From assembly GCA_964588385.1 (NCBI GenBank), contig CAZPPG010000012.1, forward strand, positions 12,555 to 76,554: 64,000 bases of DNA, written 5' to 3'. Below, piece after piece: positions 15,930 through 24,093 of the stretch (positions are counted from its first letter, which is position 1; each line of letters begins with the position of its first letter). Made by a program: the position numbers and the translations under genes. Origin of the DNA: JAHBWV01 sp964588385. Its GTDB lineage: Bacteria > Planctomycetota > Phycisphaerae > Phycisphaerales > UBA1924. The notes under the pieces are model-generated. The model made no database searches and was not told the DNA's origin. It was given only the letters and a program-made list of their open reading frames with translations.

Positions 15930-17549
15930 GTGACTGACGCCCCCCGCCCATCTCCCGCGACCGAGACTCCCACGCCGCACGATTTGACGATGCATCCTCT
16001 GGAGGCCCAGCGCCGTGCGAATCGCGAAGCCGCGGGCAAAGCGGGGCTGAACCCCTATGGCGTGCGTGTGGATGGGCTGCTCTCGCTCGCGGCGGCTGCG
16101 GCGCGGTACGACGAGCAGGCGGACACGGATCAGAAGGCCAAGGGGAAGGAGCCGGGGTTTGTCGATCGGCGTCCGGTGGTGAGGGTCGCGGGGCGGGTGA
16201 TGCTGCTGCGCGACAACGGGAAGTTGCTCTGGGCGAATCTGCGGGATGCGTCGGGTGATCTGCAGGTTGCGATCAGCCAGCGGGACTGCGCGGAGCCGGG
16301 GTTCTCGATCGCGAAATCGATTGACATGGGCGACATCGTGGTGGCGGAGGGGCCGCTGACGAAGACGAAGACGGGCGAGGTGACGGTGTGGGCGTCGAGC
16401 GTGCAGCCGGGGGCCAAGTGCCTCGTGCCGCCTCCGGAGAAGCACGCGGGCCTCTCCGATCCGGAGCTGCGGTATCGGATGCGGTACGTCGACATGTGGG
16501 CGAACCCGGAGACGACGAAGGTCTTTCAGTTGCGCTCGCGGATCGTGTCGCTGGTGCGCCGTGAGCTCGATGCGCTCGGGTACATGGAGGTTGAGACGCC
16601 GATGCTGCAGACGCTGGCGGGCGGCGCGGCGGCCCGGCCCTTCAAGACGCATATGAACGCGCTGGATATCTCGCTCTTCATGCGGATCGCGCCGGAGTTG
16701 TACTTGAAGAGATTGCTGGTGGGCGGGCTGCCGCGTGTCTATGAGATCAATCGCAACTTCCGGAACGAGGGGCTGGATGCGCGGCACAATCCTGAGTTCA
16801 CGATGCTGGAGCTCTACCACGCCTTCGGTGACATGGAGACGGTGATGGGCGTGACGGAGGGGCTGATCCGCGAGGCGGCCAAGGCCGTTGCGAAGGAGCA
16901 GGGGCTGCCAGACAGTGGTGCGTTCACGCTCCCCTTCGGCGATCTCGCGATCGACTACGGCTCACCCTTCGCGCGCGTGAGGTACGGCGACCTGTTCAAG
17001 CGGGCGCTCGGCGCGGAGATGTCCGATCGCGGCGCGGTCGCGCGTCTCGCGGCGGAGAAACGCGTCAAGGCCAAGGACGAGAAGGGCGTACCCCTGGATC
17101 ACTGGCTGATCGTGAACAATCTGTTCGAGGAGTTCGCGGAGCCGACGCTGGACCACGCCCGCCCGACGTTCATCACGCACTATCCGAGCGCGATCTCGCC
17201 GCTCACGAGGCCGAACCGCGAGGATCCGTCGGTGGCTGACCGCGCCGACCTCTTCATCGGCGGCATGGAAATCGCGCCGCATTACACGGAGCTGAACGAT
17301 CCGGACGTGCAGGCCGCGAAGTTCCGCGAGCAGCTCGCGGGCTTGGACGATGAGGAATCGACGTTCAGGACGTTCGATGAGGACTTTGTGAACGCGCTCA
17401 AGGTGGGCATGCCGCCCGCGGGCGGGATGGGACTGGGGATCGATCGACTCGTCATGCTGCTGACGAACCAGCGGACGATCCGGGACGTGGTGCTGTTCCC
17501 GCTGATGCGCCCGCTGGATGCGCAGCAGGGTGGCGCTGCGGACACCTGA
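15930..17549 (+). CDS. lysS: Lysine--tRNA ligase, class II
   Basis: LysRS charges tRNA-Lys. The 539-residue protein has an N-terminal OB-fold anticodon-binding domain (VRVAGRVMLLRDNGKLLWANLRD near residue 90) and a class II core: motif 1 near YMEVETPMLQTLAGGAAARPF, motif 2 VYEINRNFRNEGLDARHNPEF, and motif 3 GLGIDRLVMLLTNQ near the C-terminus. GTG 15930 is chosen because AAGGAAG lies 5 bp upstream (15918-15924); earlier in-frame starts cross the divergent gene. A disordered leader of about 30 residues precedes the domain. Confidence 0.97.
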   Translation: MTDAPRPSPATETPTPHDLTMHPLEAQRRANREAAGKAGLNPYGVRVDGLLSLAAAAARYDEQADTDQKAKGKEPGFVDRRPVVRVAGRVMLLRDNGKLLWANLRDASGDLQVAISQRDCAEPGFSIAKSIDMGDIVVAEGPLTKTKTGEVTVWASSVQPGAKCLVPPPEKHAGLSDPELRYRMRYVDMWANPETTKVFQLRSRIVSLVRRELDALGYMEVETPMLQTLAGGAAARPFKTHMNALDISLFMRIAPELYLKRLLVGGLPRVYEINRNFRNEGLDARHNPEFTMLELYHAFGDMETVMGVTEGLIREAAKAVAKEQGLPDSGAFTLPFGDLAIDYGSPFARVRYGDLFKRALGAEMSDRGAVARLAAEKRVKAKDEKGVPLDHWLIVNNLFEEFAEPTLDHARPTFITHYPSAISPLTRPNREDPSVADRADLFIGGMEIAPHYTELNDPDVQAAKFREQLAGLDDEESTFRTFDEDFVNALKVGMPPAGGMGLGIDRLVMLLTNQRTIRDVVLFPLMRPLDAQQGGAADT

Positions 17550-17582
17550 ACACGACCGGAAGTCACGTGAGCAAAATGAAGG

Positions 17583-17614
17583 AGGGCCGGCTCCTGTGTG
17601 AGCCGGCCCTGTTT
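17583..17614. terminator. Rho-independent terminator, possibly bidirectional
   Basis: An 11-bp perfect stem (AGGGCCGGCTC at 17583-17593, GAGCCGGCCCT at 17600-17610) with a 6-base loop lies between lysS and the convergent gene ending at 17647. It is followed on the plus strand by GTTTGTTTG. It would end lysS transcription and may also act in the other direction. Confidence 0.85.
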
Positions 17615-17646
17615 GTTTGTGGAGTGCGGGACTGCGAAGCAGAGGG

Positions 17647-18987
17647 TTACTTCGGGGCCTCGGCTGCGCCGTCCTTGGAGGCTTCCTTCGCCGGATCGGC
17701 CGCGCCGGCGGCCTTGGCGGCGTCCTCCGCCTTGGCCTTGGCCTCGGCTTCGAGTGCGGCCTTGCGGACCGCGCCCTTGTTCGCCTGGACGCGCTGTCTG
17801 TCGTGCTCAAGAGCCGCGGCCATCTCTTCGGGCGTGGCCTCGCGGAGCGTGCCGTCGGGCTGCTTGATGTACTTTTTCTGGCCGTCCGGGCCCGTGGCCA
17901 GCGACCTTCCGGCGTCGATGTCGGCCTGGACCTGCGCCTGAAGCTCCTTCTGCTTGGCGCCCATCGCCGCGAGCACGCGCGGATCGTTGGAGACCGTCAC
18001 GCCCGCGTCCTCAAAGGGCGGGATCTCGGGGAGGACGGCCTCCGGCCGGAGCTCGCGTGCGGCACGGAGGGCGGCCCGTCCGTTGTCCAGGGAGAGTGCG
18101 GCGACGAGCTTCTTGCCCTCGGCCCGCTTGGCCTCGGCGGAATCCAGGCCGGTGATCGCCTTGTTCGCGGAGGCGAAGGCGACCTCCTCGTCGGTCGTCA
18201 GCGTGAGCTTCTGACGCACGCCCTCGAGGTTCGCCACGAGCGCATCGCAGAGGTTGCTGTAGGCGTAGAGGGCCTCGCCGATGCTGAGGCGCATGATGGT
18301 GTCCATCACCTCGCCCGTTGATTCGGGGCGATCGGGGGACATGGCGGCCCGGGCCTCCGCCGTGACCATGACCTCGTACTCACGGGCGATCTTGGCGTTG
18401 AACTGCGCCTGGATGCGCGTCATGATCTCGCGCTCCTGCGCCTCCTTGTTGAAGGTCGTGGTCGGCGCGAGCGGGCGGACGCGCTGGGTGACCTGCGCGT
18501 AGTTGGCGCGATCGTTCCAGTCCACATCGCGGAAGAAGCCGCCCTCGACCTCGAGGACCAGGTCAAGGTTCTCGATGACCAGCTCCTCGAAGCGCATCTG
18601 ACGCTCGTGCATCAGGTGGATGAGTTCGGCGGTGGCGATCGGGCCCTTGGTGACGGGGTTGACTTCGACCGCGGCGTACTCGGTGGGCTTGGTGAGGCGG
18701 ATGATCTTCTTGTCCTCGCCGACCTTCACCAGACTCTCGTAAGGGATGTCGGGGAGGCTTGTGCCGGGGCCGAGCGCGCCGCTCTGGGGCTGATTGGCCG
18801 CGCCGCGGGGCGGGGGACGCCGTGCCGCGGGAGGCGGCGCGGGCTCGGCGGTCGGGGCCGGGGGCACATACTCGGGCGTCTTCTCGGGAGCCTTGGGCGG
18901 GGGCGGCGCGACCTGCGCGAGCGCGGGCGCCGCGGCCGGAGAGGCGGTGAGCATGGCAAGGAACACGATCTTCCGATTCGCTCTCAT
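17647..18987 (-). CDS. Secreted protein of unknown function, Ala/Lys-rich C-terminus
   Basis: A 446-residue protein from ATG 18987 with a signal peptide (MRANRKIVFLAMLTASPA to ALAQ). Residues 25-80 are Pro/Ala-rich. The central 250 residues are soluble and mostly helical, with motifs ELIHLMHERQMRFEELVIEN and VMDTIMRLSIGEALYAYSN. The last ~60 residues are Ala/Lys/Glu-rich and resemble a disordered or coiled tail. No family is recognised. A frame extension to 19044 adds a hydrophilic leader that would hide the signal peptide, so the shorter start is preferred. GAGG lies 6 bp before the chosen ATG. Confidence 0.75.
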   Translation of the reverse strand: MRANRKIVFLAMLTASPAAAPALAQVAPPPPKAPEKTPEYVPPAPTAEPAPPPAARRPPPRGAANQPQSGALGPGTSLPDIPYESLVKVGEDKKIIRLTKPTEYAAVEVNPVTKGPIATAELIHLMHERQMRFEELVIENLDLVLEVEGGFFRDVDWNDRANYAQVTQRVRPLAPTTTFNKEAQEREIMTRIQAQFNAKIAREYEVMVTAEARAAMSPDRPESTGEVMDTIMRLSIGEALYAYSNLCDALVANLEGVRQKLTLTTDEEVAFASANKAITGLDSAEAKRAEGKKLVAALSLDNGRAALRAARELRPEAVLPEIPPFEDAGVTVSNDPRVLAAMGAKQKELQAQVQADIDAGRSLATGPDGQKKYIKQPDGTLREATPEEMAAALEHDRQRVQANKGAVRKAALEAEAKAKAEDAAKAAGAADPAKEASKDGAAEAPK

Positions 18988-19355
18988 GGTGGAACCTCGG
19001 TCTGGGGCGCTTCGAGGAACGTCCCGGTCATCCCCGTACAACACCTGAATAAGACAACGATAGGTGAGACACCCCCCTCACACCCATCGGAAGGATCTAT
19101 ACCCGCCTTTCGCGGACGGATGCACCAACGTACACGAAAGAGCCCCAACTCTTGGTCACAGGCGCGTCACGAAAGCCGAACCGCACGAACGGGGCCGGAC
19201 CAGACCTTCAATCGCGCAAAGTCCGCACCGGGATGCCGACCGGAAACCGGCCGCGGGAGGGGCGACGGATGCGTGCGGGGAACGTACCGTCCCCCGCTCG
19301 GGCCTCGCGGCCGCGGGCGCCAGAATCCACACCTCCCACGCGTCAGGATCCGGAC
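18988..19355. other. Divergent intergenic region, no feature recognised
   Basis: This 368-bp stretch separates a minus-strand secreted-protein gene from pyrE and should contain both promoters. I see no gene, hairpin terminator or repeat, and no convincing -35/-10 pair. The pyrE frame stays open upstream to 19152, but those codons do not resemble the enzyme. Confidence 0.5.
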
Positions 19356-19895
19356 ATGACCAGAGACCAGCTCGCCAGCGCGATCGCGGACTGCGCCCTG
19401 CTCCGCGGCACGTTTACGCTTCGCTCGGGGCGGACATCTTCCTATTACCTCGACAAGTACCTCTTCTCGACCCGGCCCGAGATCCTCACCCACCTGGCCA
19501 CGCTCTTTGCCGAGCGCGTCGCGTCGTACGGCGGCGCGCCCATCGTGCGCCTGGCCGGCGCGGAACTCGGCGGCATCCCGCTCGTGACGGCGACATCGCT
19601 CCGCACCGGGCTTCCCTGCCTCTTCGTTCGCAACGCCAAGAAGGGCTACGGAACCGCGAAGCAGCTCGAGGGGAAGCTCGAACGCGGCGACCGCGTGGTG
19701 CTTCTGGAGGACGTGGCGACAACGGGGGGGCAGGCGCTGGAGGCCGTCGCGGTGCTGCGCGAGCAGGGCGCAGACGTTGCCGGGATCATCGCGACCATCG
19801 ATCGGCAGGAGGGGGCGCGTGAGAACGTGGAGGGCGCGGGCCTCCGGTTTGACGCCCTCTTCACCAAGGCGGATCTTGGCATCAGGGGCGAGTGA
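19356..19895 (+). CDS. pyrE: Orotate phosphoribosyltransferase
   Basis: PyrE makes orotidine 5'-monophosphate from orotate and PRPP in pyrimidine synthesis. The 179-residue protein has FTLRSGRTSSYYLDKYLF near residue 22, a catalytic loop with Lys residues (VRNAKKGYGT), and the PRPP-binding motif VVLLEDVATTGGQ near residue 119. Its length from ATG 19356 fits the compact bacterial form. The M14 peptidase gene follows after 34 bp and may be co-transcribed. Confidence 0.95.
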   Translation: MTRDQLASAIADCALLRGTFTLRSGRTSSYYLDKYLFSTRPEILTHLATLFAERVASYGGAPIVRLAGAELGGIPLVTATSLRTGLPCLFVRNAKKGYGTAKQLEGKLERGDRVVLLEDVATTGGQALEAVAVLREQGADVAGIIATIDRQEGARENVEGAGLRFDALFTKADLGIRGE

Positions 19896-19929
19896 ACGCC
19901 CGTTACACCCAACGACTGGAACCTCCGGC

Positions 19930-20760
19930 ATGTCGAAACTCTTCGATCTCTCCCGCCTGGCCGCGTCGTGCTGTGTTGCCGCGGCGATGCTCGTGTACCT
20001 GACGGGCGCGGCGGGCTGCAAGAACAACAAGCGCGAGACCGACGCGCTGCGGACCGCGGATCTCTCTGACACGGACACGTGGAAGCCCGTCGGGTTCTCG
20101 CTGGAGGGCCGCGCCATCGAGGCGATGACGGTGGGGGAGGGTTCGACGCGCGTGCTGGTGGTGGGCGGGATCCACGGCGATGAGTCCGAGGCCCAGCCGA
20201 GCATCGGGCGCCTGACGGAGATGCTCACGCGTGAGCCGGGGTCGACAAGCGCGACCTGGCGCGTGATCCGCGACCTGAACCCGGACGGCACGTCGCTGGC
20301 CAGGCGCGGCAACTCGCGCCAGATCGATCTCAACCGGAACTTCCCGGCGCGGAACTTCGAGAAGAAGACGCGCCACGGGCCGCACCCTTTTTCCGAGCCG
20401 GAATCGAACCTCCTCGCCTCGATGGTTCGCTTCGATCGGCCCGCGCTGATCGTGGTCTTCCACTCCACCCCCTACGGGCCGTTCGTGAACTTCGACGGGC
20501 CCGCATCGGAGGCGGCCCGCGCGTTCGCCGACGGCGCGTCACGCACCGATCCGCGCTGGCGGATCGTGCCGGAGATGTCCTACGCGACCCCGGGCTCGCT
20601 CGGGAGTTACTTCGGACAGGACCAGGGCATCCCCGTGCTCACGATCGAGTTCAAGCGTGATCAGGATCCGCTCGAAGTGTGGCGCGCGATCGAGGCGGGC
20701 TTCGACGGGCTCGCACGGCATCTGCTCTCGCGCACGATCGAGGAAGGCATTGGCGGGTGA
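19930..20760 (+). CDS. M14 zinc carboxypeptidase-like lipoprotein
   Basis: A 276-residue protein with an N-terminal hydrophobic segment ending in the lipobox-like AAGC (Cys near residue 35), so it is probably a lipoprotein. The M14 signature is visible: zinc ligands in GGIHGDES (His and Glu, near 79-82) and a His in VVFHSTPYGP (near 178), substrate-binding DLNRNFPARNF (near 138), and a likely catalytic Glu in VLTIEFKRD (near 238). The layout resembles MpaA-like enzymes that cleave gamma-D-Glu-diaminopimelate bonds in peptidoglycan peptides. The exact substrate is inferred. Confidence 0.82.
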   Translation: MSKLFDLSRLAASCCVAAAMLVYLTGAAGCKNNKRETDALRTADLSDTDTWKPVGFSLEGRAIEAMTVGEGSTRVLVVGGIHGDESEAQPSIGRLTEMLTREPGSTSATWRVIRDLNPDGTSLARRGNSRQIDLNRNFPARNFEKKTRHGPHPFSEPESNLLASMVRFDRPALIVVFHSTPYGPFVNFDGPASEAARAFADGASRTDPRWRIVPEMSYATPGSLGSYFGQDQGIPVLTIEFKRDQDPLEVWRAIEAGFDGLARHLLSRTIEEGIGG

Positions 20761-20864
20761 GCGAGCGAGTGCGCAGACGAGGGGCGTAGCCCCCTAGCGA
20801 CACCCCCGGACAGCACTCTTTCGTGTTCTCGATCGGCGAGTCCGGCACGAGACCGCTGCGAGCC

Positions 20865-20974
20865 TACATCGCTCGCAAAGGGAGCATCACAAGACGGTCG
20901 ATCTCAAGGAAGAGACGCGAGTGTTCTTGCGGAAGTATGGCATCGAGCGGGACGAACGGTACGCGTGGGAGTGA
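20865..20974 (+). pseudogene. C-terminal fragment of a Y1 (REP-associated) transposase
   Basis: Codons at 20865-20873 read YIA. After a one-base shift the frame ending at 20974 reads QREHHKTVDL then EETRVFLRKYGIERDERYAWE and stops. This matches what I know of the C-terminus of IS200-like Y1/REP-associated tyrosine transposases, where a QxEHH motif and FLxKYGIxxDERYxW are conserved. The catalytic HUH and Tyr regions are absent and the reading frame is broken, so this is a remnant. A hairpin with GGGGC/GCCCC arms at about 20780-20795 and the palindromes just downstream may be associated debris. Confidence 0.65.
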
Positions 20975-20987
20975 TGTGCGCGTGTAC

Positions 20988-21036
20988 GGCGACCCCTTCG
21001 GGGTTGGGGCGTCTGGGCGACCCTACCGGGGGTCGC
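20988..21036. repeat. Tandem hairpins, REP-like, beside transposase fragment
   Basis: Two short palindromes: GACCCC-TTC-GGGGTT near 20991-21005 and GCGACCC-6 nt-GGGTCGC at 21017-21036. They lie directly after the transposase remnant and overlap the stop end of the zinc-ribbon gene at 21023, supplying its last few codons. Confidence 0.6.
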
Positions 21037-21907
21037 GGTCGTTTCGCTCCCTTGACCCCCGTCTACTGGCGGCCGCGCCTTTGGCGTGGAGATCGCGTGG
21101 CGTACAACGATCATCCTCCCAGCACGCGTTCGCTTGGCCGATATAGACGCCTCGCCACGTCTGCTCAAGAAACGTCTCGTCCCAGAGAAGCCGGCAACGG
21201 CGGCATCCGCCTTCCGTCCGCCTGAGGGGAAGCGAAAGACGACAGCGCGGGCATCGGCGAAACTTGATTCGGGCAAGGTATGCGAGATGATCGCGCTCCG
21301 TCCCCACGAACAAGGATGGCAGCGCTCCAAACGGAAGCAGGAAGACGACAAGCAGGTCGCGTTCTGAGAACGTTCCCGCCTCGACTCGGCGACTGAGCCA
21401 CGCGACGACTACTCCTGTGAGCACGAAGATGATCAGTAGCGAGACCGTGTCGAGCCACGGGCGTCGGGGGACTCTTCCAAGAGGCCTGAAGACCTCGTTA
21501 TCGAATCGCACGGGCACTTTCGCGGCAGTCTTCCATGCCTGTTCAAGCGCGACGAGGGTGAATGGCGTGCCGCACTCGGGACAGACCCCCTCATCGGCGA
21601 GTCCCGCGAGGTCGTGCATGCATCGCGTGCAGCGGCGGAAATTGGAAGATCTGGCATCGCGGTAGTGCTTCCGGTTCAAGTATCGGAACACGATCCACAA
21701 GCCGCCCCACACAACACCAAACGCAATCGCGAGCGTGCTGATCAAAGCACCAGCGAGATTCGGATGCGAGGCGTGGAGATAAATAAGCGATCCAGTGAAC
21801 ACCACGATAAGGAGCGATGAGATGATCTGCACGGGCGTGAGCGAGCGACGCAGGAACGAACGACGACCCGGAGCATCATCGGGGGCGTCGGGTCTTTCAT
21901 GCTCCAT
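21023..21907 (-). CDS. Membrane protein with two zinc ribbons, function unknown
   Basis: A 294-residue protein from ATG 21907. Two TM helices lie near residues 27-72, then a compact zinc ribbon CTRCMHDLAGL...CPECG (Cys pairs 12 residues apart), two more TM helices near 160-200, and a second ribbon CPRC...CRRC near 235-252. The last ~35 residues (RDLHAKGAAASRRG on) are basic and partly encoded by the palindromic repeat at 20988-21036, so the C-terminus may have been altered by insertion. The family is common in planctomycetes in my experience but has no assigned role. Confidence 0.75.
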   Translation of the reverse strand: MEHERPDAPDDAPGRRSFLRRSLTPVQIISSLLIVVFTGSLIYLHASHPNLAGALISTLAIAFGVVWGGLWIVFRYLNRKHYRDARSSNFRRCTRCMHDLAGLADEGVCPECGTPFTLVALEQAWKTAAKVPVRFDNEVFRPLGRVPRRPWLDTVSLLIIFVLTGVVVAWLSRRVEAGTFSERDLLVVFLLPFGALPSLFVGTERDHLAYLARIKFRRCPRCRLSLPLRRTEGGCRRCRLLWDETFLEQTWRGVYIGQANACWEDDRCTPRDLHAKGAAASRRGSRERNDRDPR

Positions 21908-21919
21908 GTTGTGTTCCGC

Positions 21920-22255
21920 TTAGATCATCCGCATGAGCACCGGCAGGATCGCCGGCGCGAGGAACGCCGCGATCACGAGCCCGAGCGCGAGGATCACCCA
22001 CCACGGCATCGTGCGGCTCTTCCCGGTCGCCACCTCCTCGCCGCAGCGCGGGCAGATATCCAGGTCGTCATAGAGCAGCGTCTTGCACCGGCGGCAGCGC
22101 GTCGAATCATCGTTGAAGCGGATCACGTCCGCGTCGTCCGGCTCTTCATCCAGTTGGCGGCGTCCACGCGCCCGCGCAGCATCGTCGCCGTCATCCTCGG
22201 GCACGAGCGGCCCCTCGGTGACACGCGACGGACGGACTGGGCGGCGATCGGCCAT
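21920..22255 (-). CDS. Small zinc-ribbon protein with C-terminal TM anchor
   Basis: A 111-residue protein from ATG 22255, with AAGG 8 bp upstream. A basic then acidic N-terminal half is followed by a zinc ribbon (CRRCKTLLYDDLDICPRCG near residues 54-72) and one C-terminal TM helix (WWVILALGLVIAAFLAPAIL). It starts 9 bp after the deacetylase stop and precedes the two-ribbon protein by 12 bp, so the three may be co-transcribed. No function is recognised. Confidence 0.75.
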   Translation of the reverse strand: MADRRPVRPSRVTEGPLVPEDDGDDAARARGRRQLDEEPDDADVIRFNDDSTRCRRCKTLLYDDLDICPRCGEEVATGKSRTMPWWVILALGLVIAAFLAPAILPVLMRMI

Positions 22256-22264
22256 CACCAGACC

Positions 22265-23176
22265 TTACGCGGCCGAGACACCCGCGGATCGGGCCTGCCC
22301 CGGTTCGTGACCCGCGCCCGGCTTGTGCCGGTCCAGCAGCTCGCGCATCGTGGTCCACTCAAAGTGGCGGAGGAGCGCGGCGTACCGCGCGTCGCAGCGG
22401 TCCAGGTTGTTGTAATGGCGGAAGCGGTGCGAACGTTTGAGCCCGTCGATCCTGGGCTGTCCCGGATCAATCTCCCACGGGTGGATATAGAAGACGTACG
22501 GCGTCCCCGACGCGAGGATGCGCTGTACGCCCCAGCGGAAGAGGGGATAGGGGAACAGGCGGAAGTACCCGCCGCCCGCCCACGGGACACCCTTCTTGCC
22601 GAGCTTGAGCACGGAGACGCAAACCTCGTAGAAGCCGGGACGGATCTCGGTGATGGGGTGGCCCGCGTCCATGCCGGCGAGCTTGCCGTAGCGATCGTGC
22701 GCGACGGTGGGGAAGGCGGAAGAGTCGTACTCGAAGCCCTTGTCCTTCAGGATGTCGATGGCCCAATCGGTGATGGAGAAAGAGGGCGCGCGGTAACCCG
22801 TCACACGCTTCCCCGAGAGGTCCTCGATGAGCTTCTTGGAGCGATCGATGTCCTGTGCGAACTGCTCGTGCGTCAGGGAGTAGATGAGATCGTGGCCGTA
22901 GCCGTGGCTGGCGATCTCGTGCCCCTGCTCGGTGATGCGGCGCACCAGCGCGGGACACTTCTCGGCGACCCAGCCGAGGATGAAACAGGTGCCCTTGATC
23001 TTGCGGGCCGCCATCAGCTCCAGCATGCGATCGGTATTCTTCTCGACGCGTAGGTCACGCGAGTTCCACGTGTCGCGCGCGATCGCCGACTTCAGGTTCT
23101 CCACCTGGAACCAGTCCTCGACGTCGATCGACATCGCGGCGAGCGGCTTCGTGGTTGTCGTTGCGGTCGTGCCCAT
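22265..23176 (-). CDS. Polysaccharide deacetylase of the exosortase/PEP-CTERM locus type
   Basis: A 303-residue NodB-fold enzyme. The N-terminus MSIDVEDWFQVENL contains the metal-binding Asp pair (DVED). HEIASHGYGHDLIY near residue 87 carries the HxxxH metal ligands, and GYRAPSFSITDWAIDIL near 126 is the third motif. The C-terminal region GGGYFRLFPYPLFRWG and FYIHPWEIDPGQPRI corresponds to the extension (DUF3473) of the deacetylases found in XrtA/PEP-CTERM exopolysaccharide loci. It probably removes acetyl groups from a surface polysaccharide. ATG 23176 follows a GTG at 23179; ATG 23134 would begin directly at the domain. It heads a run of minus-strand polysaccharide genes. Confidence 0.9.
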   Translation of the reverse strand: MGTTATTTTKPLAAMSIDVEDWFQVENLKSAIARDTWNSRDLRVEKNTDRMLELMAARKIKGTCFILGWVAEKCPALVRRITEQGHEIASHGYGHDLIYSLTHEQFAQDIDRSKKLIEDLSGKRVTGYRAPSFSITDWAIDILKDKGFEYDSSAFPTVAHDRYGKLAGMDAGHPITEIRPGFYEVCVSVLKLGKKGVPWAGGGYFRLFPYPLFRWGVQRILASGTPYVFYIHPWEIDPGQPRIDGLKRSHRFRHYNNLDRCDARYAALLRHFEWTTMRELLDRHKPGAGHEPGQARSAGVSAA

Positions 23177-23189
23177 CACACTCCGATGC

Positions 23190-23217
23190 CTTTGTGCCTT
23201 CGTGCCTTGCGCCTTCT
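23190..23217 (-). repeat. Short intergenic repeat of the GGCACGAAGGCAC type
   Basis: The plus strand reads CTTTGTGCCTTCGTGCC followed by TTGCGCCTTCTT, a three-unit degenerate repeat (GCACGAAG on the minus strand). It fills the gap between the formyltransferase-like gene and the deacetylase gene and resembles the purine-rich repeats at 7.1, 38.0 and 42.3 kb. Confidence 0.55.
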
Positions 23218-24093
23218 TCAGAGCATCCTGTGCCCACGCTTCCGGAACTGCTTGACGTCCGCGGGCTTGGGGACCGAGAAGTACTTGGCCTCGCTCATGT
23301 CGATCGGCTTGGGGACGGCGGTTCCATCCTTGAGCGTGCGGAGCACGCGGATCATCAGGCGCGCACCCTCGCGCTTGGTCTCAGTGATGACGCGGTGGAG
23401 CGAATCCCGCTCCTTGATCGGATACTCCAGCGTGTCCAGGATGCGCCCGGCGTCGAGCTTCGGGGCCATCTCGTGGACGGTGACGGTGGCGCACCTCTCG
23501 CCGTGCAGCATCTGCCAGAAGTTGGGCATCATGCCGCGGTAGATGGGCAGACGCCCGGAGTGGATGTTCACACAGCCGACCTGCGCGGCGTTCAGGATGT
23601 CCTTCTTGAAGATCTCGGGCGCGGCGACGGACACGATCACATCGGGCCGGATCTCCTCGCGGACGCGCTTGACGTACGCCCCATCGTTCACGCTGCCGGT
23701 CTCGACGAGCGGGATGCCGGCGTCGCGGGCGAGCGAGGCGATGTTGCGGCCCCGCACCTTCACCAGCGCGTAGCGTGCGCAGAGCAGCGGGAAATCAACG
23801 GGTCCAAAGAAGTTCCACATCCGCTTGAAGGTCTTGGGCAGCGGCTCGTGGAAGGCCTTGTCCACGGTGACGCCGACGATCTCGATCTCGTCCCTCGGAC
23901 ACTCGGCGAAGAAGACCTCGAAGAAGCGGATGACGTAGAGCGGGTCGTCCTCGGTCACGACGAGCACGCGGAGCTTGCGGCCCGGCTCGATACCGCCGGG
24001 GCGGACCGCGCCGGGGAGCGGCTCCAGTTCCTGTGGGGCTGGCGCGCCGGAGGACCGGCCTTCCCTTGGATGTGTGTCTGTGCCGGCGATCAT
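23218..24093 (-). CDS. Formyltransferase-fold protein (Fmt-like) of a polysaccharide locus
   Basis: A 291-residue protein whose start ATG (24093) overlaps the GT4 stop by 4 bp, so it is coupled to it. Residues 42-75 form a Rossmann-like start (LRVLVVTEDDPLYVIRFFEV). The formyltransferase core has DVIVSVAAPEIF and the conserved NIHSGRLPIYRGMMPNFWQML near residue 175, with HEMAPKLDAGRILD after it. The Asn-His-Asp set used by N10-formyl-THF transferases appears present. In surface-sugar loci such enzymes formylate amino sugars. It is not methionyl-tRNA formyltransferase: the context is polysaccharide synthesis and the C-terminal tRNA-binding domain is missing. Confidence 0.82.
   Translation of the reverse strand: MIAGTDTHPREGRSSGAPAPQELEPLPGAVRPGGIEPGRKLRVLVVTEDDPLYVIRFFEVFFAECPRDEIEIVGVTVDKAFHEPLPKTFKRMWNFFGPVDFPLLCARYALVKVRGRNIASLARDAGIPLVETGSVNDGAYVKRVREEIRPDVIVSVAAPEIFKKDILNAAQVGCVNIHSGRLPIYRGMMPNFWQMLHGERCATVTVHEMAPKLDAGRILDTLEYPIKERDSLHRVITETKREGARLMIRVLRTLKDGTAVPKPIDMSEAKYFSVPKPADVKQFRKRGHRML

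Noticed and set aside
23218..24093. Methionyl-tRNA formyltransferase (fmt)
   Set aside because: The protein lacks the tRNA-binding C-terminal domain, has an extra N-terminal segment, and lies in a polysaccharide operon.
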